From NCBI RefSeq assembly GCF_016587375.1, contig NZ_BNJG01000002.1, positions 372,001-436,000 of the forward strand: a stretch of DNA of 64,000 nucleotides, written 5' to 3'. Below are positions 34,861 through 44,345 of this stretch, piece by piece. A model generated the notes under the pieces. The model searched no databases and was not told the DNA's origin. It was given only the letters and a program-made list of their open reading frames with translations. This DNA comes from Ktedonobacter robiniae. Its GTDB lineage: Bacteria > Chloroflexota > Ktedonobacteria > Ktedonobacterales > Ktedonobacteraceae. Each line of letters starts with the position of its first letter. Positions within the stretch are counted from its first letter, which is position 1. A program made the position numbers and the translations under genes.

Positions 34861-36154
34861 TTGTGTCTGAACTCCACCGCAATTCAGCATACCTTTTCAG
34901 GCGTGCTGCTTTGGCTTCATTGTCCGACACATCAGGGCGTACTGACAAGACGCCCGTTCCTATCCAGTCTTGCCGGATAAGAAGCGTTCTCATGGCAATA
35001 TTCCTCGCGCCAACCAGATCAGCATGGAGGGTATACTGACAATTCTGACAGACAAAGAGCAAGCCCTTGTGAGGACGATTCTCCTTGCAGGTATGCCCAC
35101 ATTTGGGGCAGGCCTGAGAGGTATAGTTGGCATCCACCTTGATCGCCATACTTCGGTGCAAGAGCGCTTTATAGGCGATCATAGTGTGCAACTCACCAAA
35201 AGCCCATTTGGAGAAGGTACGATTGGCTTTTCGCTGTTTGGCACTGGCTTGTTTGCCTTTCCGTCGTTTGGTCCGCTCACGAATGTCTGTCAGATGCTCC
35301 AGTCCAATTAAGCTTTGTGGGTGCTCTAGGACGATCCGCTTACTCACAACATGATTGACGTTTGCTTTCAACCGTCTCTCTCGTCCACTGATGGCGACGA
35401 GCCTTCTCGTCGCGGAACGAGTGCCTTTTTTTTGCAGACGCTTTCTCAGTCGTGCATAGTGGTGAGACTTGGCAAGAGGAGAGATGTCAGCATGGAAGGT
35501 GCAATCGCCTTGCATCGTTGCCGTGACGGCGAGGTACCGCATCCCAACATCCACACCAACGACCTGCTTGTGCGCTTCAGGGGTAGGATCAGCCGTCTCC
35601 ACTTCCAGAGTGACGAGCAGATAAAACTGCTTCTTGGGCTTGTCATACCAAAGTTTCGATGCACCTATCTGCGCACCATGCTGGATCAAGGCGACGTGTG
35701 CATCGTAGCCAGTATAGGGCACAACGATACGTCCCTCAAGAGTGAGGAGACTAACGTGCTGCTCTTTTTTGAAGGTATAGTCCTTCTTATACTGGTAGGT
35801 CAACGTGGGGGAGAGAAACGTGGGAGCCTGATCAAGCCCTTTGTATCGTTTCTTGGTCTTACCTTCCTTACGCATGGCAGCATTGTTCTTCACCTTTGTC
35901 CAGAGGGCTTTATAGGTAGCACCAACTTGGCGAGGAACGGAACAGGCCATTTGTGAGGGCAGATGAAAACGGAGGCGAATCTCATCATAGGTTCCCTCTT
36001 GCAAACGAACAGCATTGCTCATCTTGCCATGTTCAAAGGCATATGTACTGACAGAGTTGAGAGCATCACGATAGGCCAGTTGTATGGTGCGTAATGCCTT
36101 GAACTGCTCGGGCGTTGTATGCAATTTAAGTTTTACTGTTAATACCGTTTCCAT
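34847..36154 (-). CDS. tnpB: IS605-type TnpB RNA-guided nuclease
   Basis: The 435-aa protein starts METVLTVKLKLHTTPEQFKA, the usual OrfB_IS605 head. The RuvC-like acids are present: VVGVDVGMRYLAVT near residue 200, LIGLEHLTD near 283 and HADLVGARNIAMRTL near 380. A zinc ribbon (CPKCGHTCKENR with CQNCQ) lies between. Compared with short TnpBs it has a longer N-terminal half. No Y1 transposase TnpA accompanies it, so mobility depends on one elsewhere. All catalytic residues are intact. TnpB cuts DNA next to a short target motif, guided by RNA from its own 3' end. Confidence 0.93.
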   Translation of the reverse strand: METVLTVKLKLHTTPEQFKALRTIQLAYRDALNSVSTYAFEHGKMSNAVRLQEGTYDEIRLRFHLPSQMACSVPRQVGATYKALWTKVKNNAAMRKEGKTKKRYKGLDQAPTFLSPTLTYQYKKDYTFKKEQHVSLLTLEGRIVVPYTGYDAHVALIQHGAQIGASKLWYDKPKKQFYLLVTLEVETADPTPEAHKQVVGVDVGMRYLAVTATMQGDCTFHADISPLAKSHHYARLRKRLQKKGTRSATRRLVAISGRERRLKANVNHVVSKRIVLEHPQSLIGLEHLTDIRERTKRRKGKQASAKQRKANRTFSKWAFGELHTMIAYKALLHRSMAIKVDANYTSQACPKCGHTCKENRPHKGLLFVCQNCQYTLHADLVGARNIAMRTLLIRQDWIGTGVLSVRPDVSDNEAKAARLKRYAELRWSSDTSPRL

Positions 36155-36978
36155 ACTGAAAAGTCTATCATGCTTTCAACAGCCTGTCAAGAGAGAAGGA
36201 GTAGATGAAAGCATGCCTACGGCGTATTCCACTCAAGATACCTACAAAGGAACGCCGCATTCCTCCCCATGCCTGAAAGGGCAGGGGCATCCTGCGGCGT
36301 TTTCGGTGAAAGGCATCGATTTGTCGACATTCTTTGTTCTTGAGTTTGGCAAGCAAAAAAAGCGTTTGAGAGCCCAACCAGAGAGACGATCCCAACCGCA
36401 GCATTCTTCCGTCTTCTCGAGAAGCCGGAAGAATGCCTGTGTTTTTTTTGCCGACATGCGTGGAGGTGCTCCCATGGGACATCGGTGAAATGGAAGGAGC
36501 CATAAGGTATGCCTGCCCCCATGGCTGTTCCCTGGAAGGGGGACCCCATAGAGCGGATGTCTATGGGGTCTGTAAGGGGCTCTAGATAGGATTGGAATTA
36601 CTGTGGGTCACAGATTCTATTATAATATGATTATTAACAGAAATGCATGTATTTCTGAAGAGCATCAACAAGATATCTGTACGATAATAGGATCTTGTGC
36701 TGGTACATATCTCCCATTTGCTCATCTGAGCCATCTATGTAAGATCGAGCCGGCAGCGTTTTCTGGATGTGTAAATTGCCATTGAACTTGGCCTACGTGG
36801 ACAAGAGCAACTCCTCAAGCAAAAAAACGTTGAGGATGCGCTAGAGCGCGCCGGTCAGAAAATCAAAAGACTGCTCTCTTGCCTTTCCAGGTCTTTGAGG
36901 GGCCATCAAGTGGTCTTCCCCTCTGAATGAAAGGGCAGGAGCTGCTGTTGCTATTGCATACTCATGGAGAACCATGCT
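36155..36978. other. 824-bp gap with hairpins, no gene recognised
   Basis: AACGCCGCA (36250-36258) and TGCGGCGTT (36293-36301) enclose a second CCCC...GGGG stem; this may be the left end of the TnpB element. A near-perfect 36-bp palindrome at 36401-36436 is followed by eight T. A fragmentary frame at 36781-36930 (IELGLRGQEQLLKQKNVEDA) may be the tail of a lost gene. Otherwise nothing is seen. Confidence 0.4.
36401..36449 (+). terminator. rho-independent terminator-like hairpin
   Basis: GCATTCTTCCG (36401-36411) pairs with CGGAAGAATGC (36426-36436); a further TTCTC/GAGAA pair sits inside after a 2-nt mismatch. Eight T follow at 36442-36449. No gene on the plus strand directly precedes it, so it may be a remnant. 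Confidence 0.5.
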
Positions 36979-37377
36979 CTACCTGGCGCGCCCCTCTTCT
37001 TCAACCACAAGCCGCGCCGCAACCTCTCGAAGCTCACTCACACGAGAACGCTCTCGACCGGTTTGGGCGCAGTACCATTCTCCCCAGTCTGCCAACTGGC
37101 AGATCACTGGCTCTAAACTCTGTCCCAGTTCGGTCAACGAGTATTCCACCTTCGGGGGGACCTGCGCATACACCTGCCGATGCAGGACTCCGGCCTGCTC
37201 TAACTCGCGTAATTGCATGGTGAGCATTTGCTGGGTGGCTCCCGGAATCAGCCGTCGAAGCTGGCCGAAGCGTTTGGTGCCACTGAGCAAATACCAGATA
37301 ATGATCGGCTTCCACTTCCCTCCTACAATCGAAAGCGTCACTTCGACCGGGCAGGCTATCTCTTCTACCTGTTTCAT
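36979..37377 (-). CDS. HxlR family transcriptional regulator
   Basis: Start ATG 37377 follows GGAGGAGGAACGAGTT; 132 aa. The family pattern is complete: the cysteine in EEIACPVEVTLSIVGGKWKP, IIWYLLSGTKRFGQLRRLIP, ATQQMLTMQLRELEQAGVLH and PPKVEYSLTELGQSL. HxlR proteins are small winged-helix repressors or activators, often sensing electrophiles through that cysteine. It is divergent from the methyltransferase at 37652 and probably controls it. Confidence 0.93.
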   Translation of the reverse strand: MKQVEEIACPVEVTLSIVGGKWKPIIIWYLLSGTKRFGQLRRLIPGATQQMLTMQLRELEQAGVLHRQVYAQVPPKVEYSLTELGQSLEPVICQLADWGEWYCAQTGRERSRVSELREVAARLVVEEEGRAR

Positions 37378-37651
37378 AACTCGTTCCTCCTCCAGGGTAT
37401 GATTTTTCACACTATGTCAGATTATTTTGCGTACTTGTTTCTTTCACCTGTATCAGGTACATTCATTGTAACAAGAAGTTCTAGAGCTATGCAATGCTCA
37501 TCAGTTCATCTGGACCTGAGGACCTGCTGCTGTCATATGAGAGAAGAAAAGCAGAGTTCTTATGCTGCCCTGTTGCTCGCCTCTTACCGGGCACTTTTTC
37601 TCTCCGGATGAGAGGATACTCGTCATTGTGACAAGAACAAAGGAAAAGAAC

Positions 37652-38386
37652 ATGGATAGGAATACCGCGAAACACCGATCTGGGCCTGTCACCCCCGCTG
37701 TTCACCAGCCTTTTACTGATCCTTCGACCTGGTATGAAGCTGTCTATAGCAGTGCTGAAAACGATATCAACAAGGTTCCCTGGGCCAGGAGTGCCGACTA
37801 CTCCCTCCTGACCCATTGGCTCTCTGAGCAGCATCAGACGTTCGCGAACAGGCGAGCACTGGTAGTTGGCTGTGGCCTTGGAGATCATGCCGAGATGTTT
37901 GCTCGGCTTGGTCTTCAAGTGACCGCTTTCGACATTGCACCACGGGCCATTGACTGGTGTCGCCAACGGTTCCCTACCTCTGCCGTCGCGTATCAGGTTG
38001 CCGATCTCTTCCAGCTTCCCGAGGCCTGGCAATCCGCCTTTGACCTGGTTTTTGATGCCTTTACCATACAATCACTCCCACCAGACCTGCACGACAGAGC
38101 TATTGCAGCCATCGCTGATACTGTCACGAAAGCGGGCACATTGCTCATCATGTGTCATGGACGCGAGTCGGGCGAGCCAACGGATGGTCCTCCCTGGGCC
38201 CTTGCGCACACCGAACTGGATCTCTTCCTTCACTCTGGCCTTCAAGAAGTCCGTTTTCAGGATCAGGAGAGAGCAGGAGTACGCCGCTTTCTTGTGGAAT
38301 ATAGGAAACCACAAGAAGCTCTAGAGAGCAGCGACTCAACAGCTGACGACCGTGATGCGCGTAGGATCCGCGCCTCTCATCGATGA
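37652..38386 (+). CDS. SAM-dependent methyltransferase, TPMT-like
   Basis: ATG 37652 follows AAAGGAAAAGAAC; 244 aa. RRALVVGCGLGDHAEMFARL near residue 70 is the SAM motif, then VTAFDIAPRAIDWCRQRFP, and SAFDLVFDAFTIQSLPPDL. The N-terminal PSTWYEAVYSSAENDINKVPW resembles thiopurine methyltransferase-like proteins that methylate small toxic molecules. Together with the divergent HxlR regulator this suggests a detoxification pair. Confidence 0.85.
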   Translation: MDRNTAKHRSGPVTPAVHQPFTDPSTWYEAVYSSAENDINKVPWARSADYSLLTHWLSEQHQTFANRRALVVGCGLGDHAEMFARLGLQVTAFDIAPRAIDWCRQRFPTSAVAYQVADLFQLPEAWQSAFDLVFDAFTIQSLPPDLHDRAIAAIADTVTKAGTLLIMCHGRESGEPTDGPPWALAHTELDLFLHSGLQEVRFQDQERAGVRRFLVEYRKPQEALESSDSTADDRDARRIRASHR

Positions 38387-38474
38387 GTGAAAGGAGGCGA
38401 TTGTTCCCTTGCGCATACACACAAACAATGGATCTCTAAACGAGGAGAAGATTTCTCTCAAAGGAGCAAGATTT

Positions 38475-39167
38475 ATGCATTCGTTCGCGCATCACCACTA
38501 CAGGAAATCGGGCGAAGCACAGACAGGTGTAACACGAGGACACGTCATAAACTGGGGCTGGCGCTATGATCTGATGCTGTGGTGGAGCGACCTCATGCTG
38601 CATGGCAAGTGGCAGGCGCTTCAGCAAATGATCGTTGATCTCGCCCAGTTTCACGCCGGAGAAACAGTCCTGGACGTGGGGTGTGGCACCGGAACGCTCG
38701 CGCTGGAAGCGTACGCGCGCGTTCGTCCAACGGGCCACGTGGCTGGCATCGATCCAGGGCCCAGGCAGATCACCCGTGCCCGTTCTAAAGCGAAGCGAGC
38801 AAGCTTCCCTATCGACTTCCAGATCGGGGTGATCGAGCGGCTCGTCTTCCCTGACCACTCGTTCGATATCGTGCTGAGCACCTTCATGATGCACGTCTTG
38901 CCTGACGGTCTTAAACGTCAGGGACTCTCTGAAATTGCTCGCGTCCTCAAACCGGGAGGGCGCCTGCTGGTTGTCGATACCAGGCGCCCGAAGGAGCACG
39001 ACCAATCTGGACGGCTTGTTCATACCGGTCCCTGGAACAGTGGCGTCCAGGATCAGCCGCACTTGCTGCAAGAAGCGGGATTCTCGCAGATTGAAAGCGG
39101 GAAGTTAGAAACTGGGGAGACACGGCTCCCCGAAATAGGCTTTGTATTGGGAAGGAAGCTTTCATGA
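38475..39167 (+). CDS. class I SAM methyltransferase (UbiE/Methyltransf_11 type)
   Basis: ATG 38475 lies eight bases after AAGGAG; 230 aa. GETVLDVGCGTGTLALEAYA near residue 60, then VAGIDPGPRQITRARSKAKR, FPDHSFDIVLSTFMMHVLPD and EIARVLKPGGRLLVVD give a textbook fold. The final domain ends with EIGFVLGRKLS. Its TGA overlaps the ATG of the small membrane frame at 39164, so the two were coupled. Confidence 0.92.
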   Translation: MHSFAHHHYRKSGEAQTGVTRGHVINWGWRYDLMLWWSDLMLHGKWQALQQMIVDLAQFHAGETVLDVGCGTGTLALEAYARVRPTGHVAGIDPGPRQITRARSKAKRASFPIDFQIGVIERLVFPDHSFDIVLSTFMMHVLPDGLKRQGLSEIARVLKPGGRLLVVDTRRPKEHDQSGRLVHTGPWNSGVQDQPHLLQEAGFSQIESGKLETGETRLPEIGFVLGRKLS

Positions 39168-39358
39168 GAGTGGTACGCATCATCTCTTTGATAGCCCGAC
39201 TGGCCTTGATGGCTACCATGATGCTTGGGTTGCTCTTCTGGATAGCCCAGATAAGCTTTCTGAGCATGCTTTATCATCTTCTTGTACAGGAAGGAAGGCC
39301 TAGAGGGTGTAGAAGGAGGAATAGGAGACATGCACCAGTGAGCTTGGTCCCAGTATGA
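39164..39358 (+). pseudogene. truncated small membrane protein
   Basis: The start overlaps the methyltransferase stop (ATGA). The first 45 residues (RVVRIISLIARLALMATMMLGLLFWIAQ) form a membrane helix and look like a real N-terminus. After about residue 46 the sequence turns into basic low-quality coding (GRPRGCRRRNRRH). The gene seems cut near 39300, where the Na/Pi fragment on the other strand also ends, implying a deletion joint. Confidence 0.45.
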
Positions 39359-40053
39359 ACCAGCGCAAGGCACTGTCCCGTGCGCGTCGTTGCACGACGG
39401 GATGCCAGTAATGCAGGAAGCGTCGTACCTACATTCGCCCCAAGCATCAGCGCAAGCACAGGTTCGGGAGCAAGGGTATGAGCGGAGACCAGAGCAAGTG
39501 CCAGCCCGATAGCAGCCGTGCTCGAGTTCAGTAGCATCGCCAGCAGTATTCCCAGCACGAAGAGGAGAAACGGTCTGCCCGCGTATGTATCAAGTATTCC
39601 AACCACCCAGGGACTGCTCGCGAGGAGTTGGCTTGCCTGAGAGAGAGTGAACAGGCCCAGGAGCATAAGACCACAGGAAAACAGAGCCTGTCCCGCGCGC
39701 TTCCAGGAAGTATGAGCAGTACAGAGGGCAAGCAAGGCAAAGAGACCAACAGCATACAGCGCATAATCAGTCACGTGGTAGGAAAGCAATTGTACCGCAA
39801 GCGTCGAGCCAACGTTCGCCCCCAGTAACATGACAACGGCTGTTGAAAAGGGCAAAAGGTCCGTACTCACCAGGTCAATCAACAACGAAGACATGACACT
39901 CGAACTTTGCATACATGCCGTCACGACGAGACTGATGAGATAGGCTACGGCGGGGAAACGTGCCACATGCAAGAAACATTGGCGCAGATAGCGATTGTCC
40001 GATTGCCCGATGACCTCTGTCATCGAGCGGACGCCATAGAGTAAAAGCGCCAT
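39274..40053 (-). pseudogene. Na/Pi cotransporter family protein, truncated at both ends
   Basis: The frame has the NptA repeat architecture: MALLLYGVRSMTEVIG, TACMQSSSVMSSLLIDLV with the QSSS motif, LLGANVGSTLAVQLL, and in the second half NSSTAAIGLALALVSA, MLGANVGTTLPALLASR. About eight membrane helices are visible. The frame is open upstream to 40077 (IFFSVLAG) without a start, then ends 70 bp before an IS5 element, and the C-terminus stops early at LGLPSCTRR. It is probably a non-functional piece of a longer transporter. Confidence 0.75.
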
Positions 40054-40146
40054 GCCCGCCAGGACAGAAAAGAATATCTAAAAAAAGAGGGTAGCGTTCA
40101 ACATCCTATTTTCGCCGATCTTTTAGAGCTATCACGTTCACTACCT

Positions 40147-41073
40147 GCTTATCCGAAAACCTATGATACAATGACGACAAGAACCAAAGAGGTCAAGACC
40201 CATAGCACGAACCTATCCCTGGAAAATCAATGACGCACTCTGGGAGCGCGTTGAGTCCTTGCTTCCAGTTCGCCCACCTCATCCAAAAGGAGGCAGACCC
40301 GCTGCCGATGATCGGCAGATGTTTTCTGCCATCGTGTATGTGCTGCGAACGGGTATCCAATGGAATGCGTTGCCGCGCGAGTTGGGCGCTTCGAGCACGG
40401 TCTACGACCGCTTTCGCTGGTGGGAAAGCCAGGGCTTCTTCCAGCGTCTGTGGCAAGCAGGATTGCAGGAGTATGACAAACTGGCTGGGATCGGCTGGGA
40501 TTGGCAAAGCGTCGATGGCTCGGCGGTCAAAGCCCCTTTCGCGCAAGCCGCCGTCGGACCCGCTCCCACCGACCGCGGCAAACAGGGGACCAAACGGAGC
40601 ATCCTGTGTGATCGGCGAGGAATCCCACTGGGCCTGATGATTGAGGGAGCCAACCGGCACGATATGAAGTTGCTTTCCGCCACGCTGGATAGCCAGGTGG
40701 TTGAGCGTCCTGAACCGACGATGGAGTACCCGCAAAACCTCTGCCTGGATGCTGGCTACGATTATAACCCGGTGTATGCAGATCTCTATCTTCGAGGCTA
40801 TGAGCCCCATGTGCGCCTGAATCCCAAATATCACAGATGGTATTGGGAAGCACTCAAGCGTCAACCTGCCGAGGATGGGCCCACGAACAGCCTGGAAGCC
40901 ACGAAACAACCGAGGCGATGGGTAGTGGAGCGGCTTTTCTCCTGGCTCAATCGCTCTCGACGGCTCTTGATTCGCTGGGAGAAGCTTGCCGCTCCTTACG
41001 AGGCATTTCTCAAGTTGGCTTGTGCGCTCATTTGTTTTCATCGGTGTGATCGACTTTCGGCTTTCGGATAAGC
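40147..41073 (+). mobile_element. IS5-family insertion sequence
   Basis: GCTTATCCGAAAACC (40147-40161) matches the complement of 41059-41073 at 14 of 15 positions. The 927-bp interval contains one transposase frame. I see no clear target duplication at the borders. Confidence 0.85.
40259..41071 (+). CDS. IS5-family transposase
   Basis: The recognised start is TTG 40259, but coding clearly extends upstream in frame to 40202 (ARTYPWKINDALWERVESLL). There the codon expected to be ATG is ATA. The protein has the DUF4096/IS5 head (PKGGRPAADDRQMFSAIVYV, TGIQWNALPRELG, STVYDRFRWW) and the DDE core: SVDGSAVKAP, CLDAGYDYN and VVERLFSWLNRSRRLLIRWE. Nearly full length; if ATA is not used for initiation, expression would be weak and N-terminally shortened. 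Confidence 0.88.
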   Translation: MLPVRPPHPKGGRPAADDRQMFSAIVYVLRTGIQWNALPRELGASSTVYDRFRWWESQGFFQRLWQAGLQEYDKLAGIGWDWQSVDGSAVKAPFAQAAVGPAPTDRGKQGTKRSILCDRRGIPLGLMIEGANRHDMKLLSATLDSQVVERPEPTMEYPQNLCLDAGYDYNPVYADLYLRGYEPHVRLNPKYHRWYWEALKRQPAEDGPTNSLEATKQPRRWVVERLFSWLNRSRRLLIRWEKLAAPYEAFLKLACALICFHRCDRLSAFG

Positions 41074-41218
41074 TCTTCGTCAGAAGGAAGGTTTCACATA
41101 GATAGTTTGTCTACTATGCCGCCTTTTCGAGATATGGTATTCTGTAGCCAGAAGAAACCACCCATTTGAGGATATCGGAGAAGAACGTGAGCCATAGCAT
41201 GCATCATTACTCCTGTAT

Positions 41219-41267
41219 ATACGTTCACAGAGAGGGCCAGAAGTAGCTCAGCTCTCTGTGAACGTAT
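41219..41267. promoter_or_regulatory. perfect 16-bp hairpin upstream of cysS
   Basis: ATACGTTCACAGAGAG (41219-41234) and its exact complement CTCTCTGTGAACGTAT (41252-41267) flank a 17-nt loop. No T run follows, so it is not a typical terminator. No T-box motif is present. It may be an RNA element of the cysS leader or a small repeat. Confidence 0.5.
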
Positions 41268-41462
41268 CACCGTGCTCCCCAACAGCCACCTGATAATCGC
41301 TGTCTCCTTGCGCGTCTCTTGTCTGAGCTACCGCCTCTTTCACACCTGTTGACATCTAGAAACGCTACCTATTGCAGAGGAGATATGCTCATGTCGTTGC
41401 ATAGACAGAATACGTCAGCAAAGCACGAAGAAGGTACTATTACCCGCCCACGCGGAGGAGAT

Positions 41463-42923
41463 ATGCCTATATCATTAAAAGTCTATAATACACTGACACA
41501 ACGGAAAGAAGATTTCGTTACCCTCCAACCGGGGCTGGTCAGGATGTATGTCTGCGGCGTGACGGTCTACGCCAGCAGCCACATCGGTCACGCGATGAGC
41601 GCGCTGACGTTTGATATTACCCGCCGCTACTTGGAGTACAGGGGCTATCAGGTTAAGCACCTCGTCAATTTCACCGATATTGATGATAAGATCATTCAGC
41701 GCTCCCTCACCGAGCACGTCGATTGGCGTGCCCTGACCGAGCGCTACATCCGCGAGTATCTCGATTGGATGGATGCCCTCAATGTGAAGCGCGCTACGCA
41801 TTATCCGCGCGCGACAGAGGAGGTCGATGGGATTATCGATGCGATCCAGATTCTGATCGCCAAAGGCTATGCATACGAGTTGAAGGGCGATGTCTACTAC
41901 CGCGTTTCCCGCAAGCCCGAATATGGCGAACTTAAGCACCAGAGCCTGGATGAGTTACGGGCGGGAGCGCGCGTGGAGAAGGATGAAGAGAAAGAAAATG
42001 TGCTCGATTTCGCGCTCTGGAAGGCAGCCAAGTCGGAGGAGCCGAGCTGGCCAAGTCCCTGGGGTCCAGGGAGACCGGGCTGGCATATCGAATGCTCAGT
42101 TATGTCGCTGCACCACCTGGGTGCGCAGATCGATATACATGGTGGTGGCACCGATCTGATCTTCCCGCACCATGAGAACGAGATCGCGCAAAGCGAGACG
42201 CTCACCGGAAAACGTCCATTTGTGCGTTACTGGATGCACAATGGCATGATGCAGGCCAGAGTCTGGAATGAAGAAACAGGCAGCTATCAGGTAGAGAAAA
42301 TGTCCAAGTCGCTGGGCAATACGCTGACGATAGATAAGCTGCTCGCTCTGGGCGATCCCGATATGCTGCGCATGTTTGTGCTGGGCTCCCATTATCGCAA
42401 GCAATTGACGTATACTGATGAGAGCTTCGATATTGCCCTGCGTCAGCTCGAACGTCTCAAAAGGGCCTTCGAGCCTGAAGAGAAGTGGCCCGATCCGGTA
42501 TCTGAGGCGGGTGATCCCGCCGCTACGGCCACATTAGAAGAGGCCACCCGCACCGCACATCACACGTTTGAGGATGCGATGGACGATGATTTTAATACTT
42601 CGGTGGCGCTGGCCAGCCTCTTCGAGCTTTCGTCCGAGATCTTCAAAGGACGCAGCGCCAATGCGAGCGGGAAAGCGCTTGAGGAGGCACGCGAAACGCT
42701 GGCTGAACTGGGCAGTGTGCTCGGACTGCGCATGAAGGAGATCCCGCAGAAACGCTCACAGGAGAGCGAGCCACTCATCACTCTGCTTGTTGATGTGCGC
42801 CGCGAACTCAAGTCTGCGCGCCAGTTCGCGCTGGCCGACCGCATTCGCTCTCAGCTCAAAGAGCTGGGTGTGAGGCTGGAGGATCGCAAGGACGGTACCA
42901 CCATCTGGAAGTTCGAGCGCTAA
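41463..42923 (+). CDS. cysS: cysteine--tRNA ligase
   Basis: ATG 41463 gives 486 aa, the normal length; upstream ATGs at 41388 and 41394 would add a tail with no homology feel. The class I synthetase signatures are complete: MYVCGVTVYASSHIGHAMSA with the zinc cysteine and HIGH-like motif, FTDIDDKIIQRS, GWHIECSVMSLHHLG, IHGGGTDLIFPHHENEIAQS and KMSKSLGNTL. The C-terminal DALR-type helices follow (ARQFALADRIRSQLKELG). It charges tRNA-Cys. AGGAGAT precedes both ATG 41388 and ATG 41463, so a longer form cannot be excluded. Confidence 0.96.
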   Translation: MPISLKVYNTLTQRKEDFVTLQPGLVRMYVCGVTVYASSHIGHAMSALTFDITRRYLEYRGYQVKHLVNFTDIDDKIIQRSLTEHVDWRALTERYIREYLDWMDALNVKRATHYPRATEEVDGIIDAIQILIAKGYAYELKGDVYYRVSRKPEYGELKHQSLDELRAGARVEKDEEKENVLDFALWKAAKSEEPSWPSPWGPGRPGWHIECSVMSLHHLGAQIDIHGGGTDLIFPHHENEIAQSETLTGKRPFVRYWMHNGMMQARVWNEETGSYQVEKMSKSLGNTLTIDKLLALGDPDMLRMFVLGSHYRKQLTYTDESFDIALRQLERLKRAFEPEEKWPDPVSEAGDPAATATLEEATRTAHHTFEDAMDDDFNTSVALASLFELSSEIFKGRSANASGKALEEARETLAELGSVLGLRMKEIPQKRSQESEPLITLLVDVRRELKSARQFALADRIRSQLKELGVRLEDRKDGTTIWKFER

Positions 42924-43095
42924 ATACGCGAACATTGAGAACATATCCGAAAAGCCGCGTAGGAGGCGCTTCCTCTGTTCTCGGCAGCGCACTCCTTGTG
43001 GCCCTCTAGTTGGGCGTGGAAGGCCACCCCCAGAGACCCACCAGAGCGTCTGGTCTGCTCCCGACAGGACGTGTCACCTGCGCGAAGAAGGGGGC

Positions 43096-43265
43096 GGTTT
43101 TCGGATAAGCAGTGAATGCGTCGCCAGGATCGAGTGCATCCCGACCAGGCGTTGCGCAAAAGCCTCTTCCTGGACCGCATCATCCGGTTTGACAATGACC
43201 AAGCAGCGATATCCACAGGCCACCAGGTGCTGCGCGGCGAGTATGCCAACTTTCGATCAGACTGA
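43096..43265 (-). pseudogene. IS5 end relic joined to a LacI-type regulator fragment
   Basis: GGTTTTCGGATAAGC at 43096-43110 is the exact complement of the IS5 left end at 40147. Next to it, minus-strand 43265-43111 encodes VGILAAQHLVACGYRCLVIV and EEAFAQRLVGMHSILA, the pattern of a LacI-family ligand domain. So an older IS5 insertion cut a regulator and both decayed. The rest of 42924-43621 shows no gene. Confidence 0.5.
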
Positions 43266-43621
43266 GTAGTTCTTCTCTGTGCTACAAGCCGCGTCCTTTC
43301 ATTCCAGTGAGAAACGATCACCCCAAAAAAGAGCCTGGTGTCGGGTGAGCACTGTTCGGGGTGAACGATGCATTGCCTCAGTCAGGGTGATGGGATAGCG
43401 GGGAACCACTCATGCCTTTTCTCCTTGCTTCACCACCAGGCCTCTGGCGATGTGAGGCCGAGACTTACGGGTGTGCAAACCTCATGCTCAGGGCTTCAGA
43501 AGCTTTTCGCCTATGTTGCTAACGCCGCCTGTGTAGGGTGCCTATCGCTTAGAGTATGTTCTGCCCCTGCCAATCTAGTGACCCCTAAATGACCCCGTTT
43601 GACGAGCGTATTGGGAAGACA

Positions 43622-44077
43622 TCAAGATGGTCCTTGTTCTTTGAGATAGATATCAAACACCAGAATTTCCATATATCGTTCAGGGAAATTCAAAGCAGTA
43701 AAGCCAACTTTTTGATAGAGAGAATGAGCATCTTTCGTCGAGAGAACCCAGCGCCGCAATCCCTGCAAGTCTGGATGCGCTCTCACCGTCTCCATCAACC
43801 ATATTCCCAGCCCTTGACCTCGATAGGGGCCCAGAATAAACACATCAGCAACATAGGCAAAGGTAGCATAGTCCGTGAGAATCTTCGCAAACCCCACCTG
43901 TTGATCGTGCAGATACAGGCCGAAGGTCAGAGCATGCTCAAGTGAGCGCCTGACTGTTTCCAAGGGAATGCCTTGGGCCCAGTAGGAGGTGGTAAGAAAG
44001 CGATGAATGACCTGAAGATCGAGGCGATTTTTATCCGTGCTAATAACATACATTCCACGACGCCATTCCTGGATCAT
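43622..44077 (-). CDS. GNAT family N-acetyltransferase
   Basis: The 151-aa protein has a compact Acetyltransf fold: LHDQQVGFAKILTDYATFAY, VADVFILGPYRGQGLGIWLM with the RGQGLG pyrophosphate loop near residue 87, then WVLSTKDAHSLYQKVGFTAL. The N-terminus LDLQVIHRFLTTSYWAQGIP is typical of a YitH/aminoglycoside-unrelated GNAT subgroup. It sits alone between decayed DNA and the cyclodeaminase gene. ATG 44053 is an alternative start. Confidence 0.92.
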   Translation of the reverse strand: MIQEWRRGMYVISTDKNRLDLQVIHRFLTTSYWAQGIPLETVRRSLEHALTFGLYLHDQQVGFAKILTDYATFAYVADVFILGPYRGQGLGIWLMETVRAHPDLQGLRRWVLSTKDAHSLYQKVGFTALNFPERYMEILVFDIYLKEQGPS

Positions 44078-44345
44078 GAGAGTTCCTCCAAAGAAAGTGA
44101 TATTGGATCAAGATACCAGAGGCTCTCTGCGGTGATAAGAGCCAATTGGGCAAGGGCAGAAAAGCCAGAGCATTTACAACTGAGTCCTCACGCGGACCCA
44201 GTTGGCCATCTTTCAAGGCATGTAGGTCTGAGTCACATCTCACCAACCAAACATCTAGGCATAGCCTGAGGCCATGCCAAGCCTCAGACGTCCACATAGG
44301 CCAAATCTGAGAAGAGAGTGAGAAAGGAAAGCCAATCTGTCAGGA

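Noticed and set aside
36217..36549. minus-strand frames upstream of the HxlR gene
   Set aside because: Several overlapping frames of similar length through a hairpin-rich region; no family pattern or ribosome-binding site.
40147..41073. target-site duplication of IS5
   Set aside because: Flanking bases CCT and TCT do not match.
41074..41462. T-box riboswitch before cysS
   Set aside because: No AGGGTGGNACCGCG-type antiterminator motif or terminator with T run was found.
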